From Ceratorhiza oryzae-sativae (Eukaryota; Basidiomycota; Agaricomycetes; Cantharellales; Ceratobasidiaceae), in NCBI GenBank assembly GCA_030998015.1, contig JARWMV010000004.1, positions 186,001 through 250,000 of the forward strand: a stretch of 64,000 nucleotides of DNA. Direction: 5' to 3'. Position numbers and translations under genes: made by a program. Positions 58,036-64,000 of this stretch are shown here, piece after piece. The notes below the pieces were generated by a model. It was not told the origin of the DNA, searched no databases, and saw only the letters and a program-made list of their open reading frames with translations. Position 1 is the first letter of the stretch. Each line of letters starts with the position of its first letter.

Positions 58036-58976
58036 ATCCGGTTTGCAACCGCCTTGATGTCAGACGTGGGCGAGACCGCCGTAACCGTTACGTCGGATAT
58101 ACCTGAGTCGGTAGAGCAGGTAGAGACTAGAGACTGTGAGCAAGGGCGGGATGGTGCCGCTGGTACTGAGGCTGTTACTGTTCTAAGTGGGAAGCTTGGT
58201 GCAAGTTTCAGACCAGCCGCAAAAGGTAGCATCGAGCTCGGCGGCGAGCGCAAGCTGGTCCTAATCGCAAGTGCCGCTAACGGAGAAGTGGGGATCTCGC
58301 TGGCAGAGATCTCCCCTCGTCCTACGTCAGAATCCGACCAGGAGTATTCTTCTGGCTCCGTTGCTGGTTCTGGATCAGTTGGTGCCGGGGACTCTTGGTG
58401 GGGTGGAGGTTGTCTCCATGACTTGCGTTTTGGTGCGACGGGTGCTGATGACGGCTCGGTGATGTGTGGGATGATGTCCCCTAGCGTGAACTCTGCGCGG
58501 TTGTGAAAGTTAGCAATTGCGGTCAGTGGCCCTACGGCTGTGGCTGCTGCGGCGGCATTGAATACCCTAGTCGGATTGAAGAACATCCGATCGTTTTCGG
58601 GACGGCGCTCCCTGAGTCGTTCCTTGGCTTGTTCGTAGGCTGAGCATTTTCTATGCCACGCCGAGTGGTCCTCGGACTTGCAGTTCGCGCACGACTTCTT
58701 GTTAGTGTTGGTGCACGCGGACTGTCTGTGGCTCCCTGCGCACTTGCTGCACGTGTCTTGGTTAGCGCGGCAGACCCCCGCCTTGTGTCCGTACTTCTGG
58801 CACTTCATGCACCTGAGCGGTTCCTCTATGGGTCTTCTAAAAGTAACTCGTTCGTCTAAAAGTGTCCCTCTGCTCTCGATTAGGTTGTCGGCTAGGTCTT
58901 GGGAGCGGAAAGAGACCCGTAGTACCGCCCTCGTTTGCTCTGCCAAGCGGAGTTGGCTGGTTTCAACCAGTCGCAC
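58032..58976 (-). CDS. LINE ORF1, C-terminal part with zinc knuckles (shifted frame)
   Basis: Continuation of the gag-like ORF1 in a different frame. The frame gives TRAVLRVSFRSQDLADNLI, then three CCHC-type knuckles: CMKCQKYGHKAGVC, CSKCAGSHRQSAC and CANCKSEDHSAWHRKC. A Pro/Ser-rich tail follows. These are nucleic-acid-binding modules of LINE RNP proteins. No ATG opens this frame; it overlaps the end of the upstream ORF1 part by about 85 nt. In intact relatives the DWLKP block and the LRVSF block belong to one protein, so a one-base indel or a frameshift event is implied. Ends at TGA 58032-58034, overlapping the ORF2 ATG. Confidence 0.8.
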   Translation of the reverse strand: MRLVETSQLRLAEQTRAVLRVSFRSQDLADNLIESRGTLLDERVTFRRPIEEPLRCMKCQKYGHKAGVCRANQDTCSKCAGSHRQSACTNTNKKSCANCKSEDHSAWHRKCSAYEQAKERLRERRPENDRMFFNPTRVFNAAAAATAVGPLTAIANFHNRAEFTLGDIIPHITEPSSAPVAPKRKSWRQPPPHQESPAPTDPEPATEPEEYSWSDSDVGRGEISASEIPTSPLAALAIRTSLRSPPSSMLPFAAGLKLAPSFPLRTVTASVPAAPSRPCSQSLVSTCSTDSGISDVTVTAVSPTSDIKAVANRI

Positions 58977-60154
58977 CCGAGTATACTTCCTGGGTCTAGG
59001 CTGTTCTGTTCTTCAAATTCCCTGATATTGTCCTCAATTGTTGGGTCAAAGCATATTGGGGCTCCGTCCATGAAGACTTCTGCTTGCTGCCCTCGACACA
59101 CGACGCCTCCGAAAGCTTGCTCAAACGCTATAGCAAACGGTGTAAGGCTGAGGATCGCGGCTTGCGTGTGGTCGCCTAGTTCAAAAAGGAGGTTGTTTGA
59201 TGGGGTGCGTTTCGCTGACTTGAAGACGATTTTTGGCACGATGGTTAGGTTTCTGGATTTGGCAAAGTCAGTATCTTTAATCGCGTCCCACGCCTTCTCT
59301 AGTGCTTTGTGTGCCCTTGCAACAAGCGCACGAGCATCTAGCTTATCGAAGCCGCCTCCCGAAGTGTCGATGGGCCTTAAGAGGATGGTTGCTGCCTGTG
59401 CGCGGCATCTCTGGATCACGTCCGGTGGGAGTTCGTCTTTCGATGCCTTAGGGTTATTTCTGCGTTCGTTCCCTGGTCGATTGCTGTCTGGCTGTTGTAT
59501 ACCCGCTGCTGGTGTGGCATTCTCTTTGGGGTTGGTGTCTTTATGCAGGCGTCGATCGTCTGCCTTGAGGCCTCCTCTTGTTCTCATGCCTTGCTGCTCT
59601 ACAAACGACATTAGCATCGCCTTGGACTCTTCCACCGCCGCCTCCGTCGCTTCTATCTTTTTAGTTATGACTTGAACGTTACTCAGCACTGTGTCCATCT
59701 TGTCTTCTACAACGTCTGCCGCTCCGATTGGGTTCTCTACCAGTCCTAGCATCTTGTCTAATTTCCCTTCGATACCCTGAAAGTCTTTACGAAGCGAGTA
59801 AAGCTGGCTAGCATGTGTGTTCGTGTTTTCGATTACTTTTGGGAGAAGATGTGCCGCCGCATATATGAGGTTCTGGACCTGTAAGGGCATGCTGGGTCGT
59901 TTAGCAATTCCCCTCAGGACGCTAGTGAGCAAATGTTCCGTAATAGCGTCCCTGACGCCCATCAGATCGTGGGTCGCCAACAACGTGGTGGCCTCCTCGA
60001 GGCTTTTCGGAGCCTGGGGTGCGGGGTGAATCTCAGGGGCGGGTGCGGTGGCTGGGGGCTCTACAGGGGTTTTCGGTGCTGCGTTTTTCGGTCCTAGCAA
60101 GCTGCTGGACGGTCTACGAGTGTCTATTGGCGGTTTAGTAGGCTTAGAGGTCAT
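58892..60154 (-). CDS. LINE ORF1, N-terminal part (gag-like)
   Basis: 420 residues from the ATG at 60152-60154. The N-terminus is Pro/Ala-rich (PVEPPATAPAPEIHPAP). A central predicted coiled coil includes YSLRKDFQGIEGKLDKMLG and ITKKIEATEAAVEESKAML, likely for trimerisation. The later part carries the RNA-binding region conserved in basidiomycete LINE gags (ALVARAHKALEKAWD, SILGCDWLKPA). After DWLKP the frame runs out into a non-conserved tail (GRYYGSLSAPKT), while the conserved continuation is in the neighbouring frame. The protein as written therefore lacks the zinc knuckles. Confidence 0.8.
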   Translation of the reverse strand: MTSKPTKPPIDTRRPSSSLLGPKNAAPKTPVEPPATAPAPEIHPAPQAPKSLEEATTLLATHDLMGVRDAITEHLLTSVLRGIAKRPSMPLQVQNLIYAAAHLLPKVIENTNTHASQLYSLRKDFQGIEGKLDKMLGLVENPIGAADVVEDKMDTVLSNVQVITKKIEATEAAVEESKAMLMSFVEQQGMRTRGGLKADDRRLHKDTNPKENATPAAGIQQPDSNRPGNERRNNPKASKDELPPDVIQRCRAQAATILLRPIDTSGGGFDKLDARALVARAHKALEKAWDAIKDTDFAKSRNLTIVPKIVFKSAKRTPSNNLLFELGDHTQAAILSLTPFAIAFEQAFGGVVCRGQQAEVFMDGAPICFDPTIEDNIREFEEQNSLDPGSILGCDWLKPANSAWQSKRGRYYGSLSAPKT

Positions 60155-60307
60155 ATTTGAGATAGTAAAAGGTCGTCAAGTCCAGAAAAGCAGAAAAAAA
60201 ACAGAGACAGAGAGGAGGAAAGTAAGGGAAAAACGTGAGGCGGGTTCGCTAGGTGTAGTACTATGGGGTCCTAACGGTGCCGGTCGTGGTCCTCCCAACA
60301 TCGACTT

Positions 60308-60319
60308 CATCAAGTCTCG
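60308..60319. repeat. target-site duplication of the LINE (5' side)
   Basis: CATCAAGTCTCG, identical to 53923-53934. Confidence 0.85.
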
Positions 60320-60712
60320 TATTGTCAAAGGGGTTGCATTTCTGGGCTTTCTCCTCATGAAGCGCGTCATTTTCACGATCGTAAACCAAAAGGTGTAACA
60401 ACGAAAAATCAAATTTATTTACTTTATCAAAACATTGAATCCGCATCGTGTACAAGGATTACGAACTAAGAAAGAAGGATAAAGGGCGAAAATGGCGTGT
60501 TGTGCAGCCGCAGTACGATGATCATTAACTAGTCGATACAGTTCTAGAGGCGAAACTCGAGGGTCCAGCCATAAAACATTTCAGGCAAGATTTACAGCCC
60601 AAGAGTACCGAGGGACAGGCCGAGAGCAAGGTTACGAAGGAGCTGGGCGACATTGCTCAATCTGGAAGCAGATCGGTCAACCAATGACACGAGAATGGAA
60701 TAAAATGAGGGC
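60320..60712. other. intergenic, 3' flank of the small secreted protein gene
   Basis: About 390 nt. No coding region recognised. Confidence 0.4.
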
Positions 60713-61317
60713 TCACAGGTTGGCTACGAGGCGAAGCACGCCCTGCAGAAGAACGGATAAACCTAGAAGCACTTGATTGAGAGAAGTATCAACGCCGGTC
60801 AAGAGGCCCCCCAAGATCGGCAAGCCACCGAGGGCCAGTTGCACACTACTAAGCGTTGTCGCGATGGCCTACGTGCCATGTGAATTCGGTGCACCAAGTA
60901 AAAAATAAGGCACGTACTGAGACCAAATCGGCGGTCAGGACTGCAACTTCGTTGTCCGACTGACGCCTGCGCAAGTTTGACGGAGTCAATCCGTTGAGGC
61001 TTTTGGCACCATTGTTCAGTGCCGCGTTGAGCTCGCTAATCAGGGGTGTTATCGTCGCGATGTTGGCCTGTTTGTTTGAAACAAGTGCGTCTTTCAAAGC
61101 TTTAAGCGCACATAGCACAGTGCAGTCGATGGAACAGCTTACCCATTTCACCCAAGATCGGGCCAACGGTCTGGTTGAGGTCGGTCATGACAGCCATGAT
61201 ATCGGCATTGTCACGCCTAATCATATCCTTGGTGTCAAGAATAGGAGAAGCAGCGGCAAACTGGAAAACCCCAGCGATAGCATAGGTGAGAAGGGTAGCA
61301 AAGGCGGCGAAACGCAT
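60713..61317 (-). CDS. small secreted protein, unknown function
   Basis: Three exons on the minus strand (61143-61317, 60918-61090, 60713-60868) total 504 nt, 167 residues. The leader MRFAAFATLLTYAIAGVFQF is a signal peptide, followed by DTKDMIRRDN with a dibasic site. The mature protein is helical and amphipathic (MAVMTDLNQTVGPILGEMD, KQANIATITPLISELNAAL) and ends in a hydrophobic Leu/Gly/Val-rich stretch (GGLPILGGLLTG..GVLRLVANL). It has no cysteines, so it is not a hydrophobin or a glycopeptide relative. The pattern recalls fungal surface-binding or cell-wall helical proteins, but no family can be named. Splice sites are GTAAGC..AAAG and GTACGT..GTAG; a second, in-frame-breaking acceptor 18 nt downstream was rejected. 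Confidence 0.7.
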
Positions 61318-62778
61318 GGTGATCTTCAGAGTATGCTTGGGGACGTGTAAAAGGACGAGGGGGGAAAACTGGACTGCTGGTGAAAGTATTGCGATGGACA
61401 GCTCGCTCATTTTATACGAAAGTAGCGCATATATCATGCCCCCAACCGAAATATGGCATCGCTCACTGGCGTCATGCCAGAGGAAGACGTGACGAGGGAC
61501 AACGGCACGTTCGAGCGAGAAGTCTCCAGACGGCAAAGTGTCCAGTGGAGCTCAATACAATGTTGGAGCGATCGTGAGGGAGGGAGGAACAAAACATTCG
61601 GTTAAACCATGCATCCCTCCAATAACTCTGAAGGAGGTGAGCTTGTGACGACAGAACACGGGGAGCTGGACAAGACAAGTGGTTTGGCGATATTGGGGTA
61701 GCGGCTGATTTGATAGAAGTATGCACTGAAACCGAGAGAAGCGAGCAGCTTTGATTAGAACAAGGACCGGCGAGTTAAAGCCCCCGAGGAAGTGCGTCGA
61801 AAGTTGGTGGGAGCTAGAAGTTGGGGTCACGTGGAACCCGGTGTAGGTGGTGGGGGGTGGGTCGAGGTATGACACTTGGTGCAGTCCAAGCAGCTCGGTT
61901 GATAGTCTAGATGGTGGAGCCAGAGCCTTTCCAAGTTTTCCGTATAGGCAACGATGATTGGTGGGGATTCGCATCTCTGCTCCACCGCTAGCTTGGAGGG
62001 TGCGGCTGCCCAAGGCAAGAATCCGTTTGAGCTGGTTGATCGTAAAACATGCGCACGGTTCGAAATTTCTCAGCCTTTTGCCCTGTACTTGAATTTGAGA
62101 TCGAAATCGTCTTCATCTGGTGAGAGATGGCTGTGGGCTACGCAACATAAGGGCGAATCAAGTATTCCTGATCCTGAGCGGATGCGGGTGGTGGTCACGT
62201 GCCCCATGATTTATTTTATTTTATTTTGCATTCATATATTTAGAGACCTACACGAACGCAACGGTCGAACCGGTCTACCACAACAGCAAATCCAAGCCGG
62301 TGGGACAGAACGCAGAGGGGTGGAACGGGGGACAGAGGTCAAAAGGCCTCAAGGCGTACTAAGGACAGCATGACCACGAAGAAGAAACGGAGAAGCGAAT
62401 CGAAACTAAACTAAAAGTCAGAACGATCGTGAGGGAAGCGGAAAGCGCCGGAACTCTTGAGGAAGCCTAGGCCCTTCATCATGCTTACGTGCCCTGCAAT
62501 CAACCAGAGCGGCAGGTGATGAACGTAATTACATCCTGGTACATTTATTCTTTAGTCGTCTACATTTTAATTTTAGCGTGCAGAGGGGTTGACAAGATCA
62601 TGATAGGGAGTCATGGAATCGTCGTGCCTTGTCGAGGGTCGTCCAGTCTTATGCGCCCACGATCAGGGGCGGTCGCATAGTGATTGGACTTGCGCAATGC
62701 ATCGCATATTCGAGACAAATAGCTCGGATGAACGTGGCGCCGACGACTGTTTGGCCGTGGGCGACGAGTCACGTGATG
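61318..62778. other. intergenic, divergent promoter region
   Basis: Between the minus-strand secreted protein and the plus-strand F-box-like gene. Frames such as minus 61552-62013 have no motif. No RNA gene seen. Confidence 0.4.
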
Positions 62779-64000
62779 ATGAGCGAACACAGGGAGATCT
62801 TCGACGCGTCTCGGATGGCGGACTCGAGGATGCGCGGCGTGAAGCTGCCGGTCGAGGTGATTGCGATGGTGTTGTCCGAGCTGACGCATGCGTGAGTCGT
62901 GTGTGTGTCCCCCGCCCGACGTCGCTGACCCGCCCGCCCGCAGCGAGGCATGGCGCCTCCGCATCCTCAGCACCGCCGTCAACGACTGGGTCCTCAACGT
63001 CCTCGTCAAGCGCGCCCTCCAGTCCACCGCCCTCGTCGCCCGCGCACCCGGCAGCTTCATCTTCTACGAGCCCCCGGGCAACGTCCACGGCCTCCGGTGC
63101 GTCCCACCACGCCCGTCTGGCACCCGCTAACCGCCTTGCAGGTTTTCGTTTCTCCAGAAACACGGCGCCCACGCTATTTTCCAGGCCAGGTCCACCGACC
63201 AACGTGAGATCAGCGAGTTCAAGAAAAAGACGGTGCTCCAGATTGTCGTTCATCTCGAGAACAACCGCGACCCGCTCATCATCCGGCACCTCAAGCTCCG
63301 CGACCTCAGTCTCGACCGCGACTCGGTCACGCTCCAGTGCAACTGGCGCACCCTCTTTGTCGCTGCATTCAACCTGAGCCCCCAACAGCGCAGCGACCAG
63401 GCTCTGGCCACCAACCCGGTCCACGTCTGGCAACCGGCCAAGGTCGACGGCATGCCCGGCAAATGGAAAAAGGGCATCACGTGGTTGTACTCGGACAGCC
63501 AAGGTAAGTCTTTTTGGTTAGATTCAGCCACGCAGAGCGCCCCACCTGCCGCATTGAATGGCGCGGAAGACGAGCGAGTTGAAATTTTGTCGCGTGCTCC
63601 TGTTTCAACCAATTTGGTCACCCGATACTGACTCGCATCAGCGTCTACCGTTTCACAGCGTTCAACCTCGACATCCAGCAGCCAACACCTCTATGGACTT
63701 GTTGCCTACGACTCGGCCTCTGGCTCTGGCACCACGACCTCGTCTAGCCAAAACACCCATATTTCGCATCACTCTAACCTCACCCAGCTTTCCCAGCATT
63801 CAAACCTCACACATATCACCACATCCTCCGCATTCTCGGCTTCTCAGCTAAGCCAGATTGGGGACGTCCCCCAGTCAAGCCCGCCACGCCACCTTGGAAT
63901 CAGCCTTGCGTCCACCAGCGCTCTGACTCTCGCCAGCTCACATATGCTCAACTCTCTGCTCGTCTATCCGGATAGCAGCGCCAGCGTCAGTTCAGATCCA
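62779..64000 (+). CDS. F-box-like protein, partial at the right edge
   Basis: Exons 62779-62891, 62944-63096, 63142-63503 and 63642 onward stay in one frame to the window end. Near the N-terminus, KLPVEVIAMVLSELTHAEAW then RLRILSTAVNDWV has the Leu-Pro start and hydrophobic spacing of an F-box, suggesting a substrate adaptor of an SCF ubiquitin ligase. The following part (FSFLQKHGAHAIFQARS; VVHLENNRDPLIIRHLKLRD; VHVWQPAKVDGMPGKWKKG) looks like a folded domain I cannot name. The last exon is Ser/Thr/His-rich (SHHSNLTQLSQHSNLTHI). The start could also be 62728. The 3' end is outside the window. Confidence 0.6.

Larger units (their letters stand above)
53935..60307 (-). mobile_element. full-length non-LTR retrotransposon (LINE), about 6.37 kb
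   Basis: The element is inserted in minus orientation. Its 3' end is the T16 run at 53935-53950, a poly-A tail on the coding strand. The 5' end at 60307 is followed by about 153 nt of 5' leader before ORF1. A 12-bp target duplication flanks the element, showing insertion by target-primed reverse transcription and full length. It carries ORF1 (gag-like, zinc knuckles) and ORF2 (apurinic-type endonuclease, reverse transcriptase, RNase H, terminal CCHC). The presence of RNase H plus EEP endonuclease fits the I/Tad group of fungal LINEs; the clade is inferred only from domains. Confidence 0.92.

Noticed and set aside
54179..58506. Plus-strand frames across the LINE
   Set aside because: They are antisense to intact ORF1 and ORF2 and show no domains.

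Overview
The window looks like nuclear DNA of a filamentous basidiomycete. Genes are split by many 45-70 nt introns with GT..CTAAC..YAG signals, and the products are a fungal WASP/Las17, calmodulin, a VAMP7-type SNARE, an alkaline ceramidase, GH115 glucuronidases and Agaricomycete-type small secreted proteins. Family content and style suggest a Cantharellales fungus of the Rhizoctonia/Ceratobasidium type. That placement is inference; no rRNA or marker gene is present. No tRNA, rRNA, CRISPR array or bacterial-type operon was found.

Layout. (1) 0.2-2.4 kb, minus: WASP homologue. (2) 3.4-8.4 kb, plus: three tandem copies of a small cysteine-rich secreted 'glycopeptide' family; the first is intact, the second appears frameshifted and the third has ATA where its ATG should be. 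(3) 8.7-10.8 kb, plus: calmodulin followed by a calmodulin-like duplicate with the same eight-exon structure, including 7, 12 and 11 nt micro-exons and a GC-AG intron. (4) 11.9-12.8 kb: a 70-residue small-protein gene and a decayed copy; an intact paralogue lies at 35.3 kb. (5) 13.3-19.1 kb, minus: a Zn(II)2Cys6 transcription-factor locus and a decayed duplicate.

(6) About 19.8-35.2 kb: a CpG-depleted transposon island. It holds solo LTRs of three families, four of them with perfect 5-bp target duplications, partly nested, with an unoccupied version of one target also in the window. It also holds a decayed hAT transposase and remnants that share hAT-type subterminal repeats. (7) 35.3-38.4 kb, plus: the second small-protein gene, a VAMP7-like R-SNARE and an alkaline ceramidase. 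(8) 40.4-53.1 kb, plus: two GH115 genes flanking a minus-strand single-pass membrane-protein gene; the downstream GH115 copy carries at least one frame-breaking deletion. (9) 53.9-60.3 kb, minus: a full-length non-LTR retrotransposon with a T16 (antisense poly-A) end and a 12-bp target duplication, coding for a gag-like ORF1 (split by a frame change) and an intact endonuclease/RT/RNase H ORF2. (10) 60.7-61.3 kb, minus: a small secreted protein. (11) 62.8 kb to the right edge, plus: an F-box-like protein, cut off by the window.

The genes do not form one pathway. The clear theme is local tandem duplication followed by decay of one copy (glycopeptides, calmodulins, small proteins, transcription factors, GH115s), next to a silenced-looking repeat island. 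Secreted glycopeptides, GH115 enzymes acting on glucuronoxylan and the small secreted protein fit a plant-associated or saprotrophic life.
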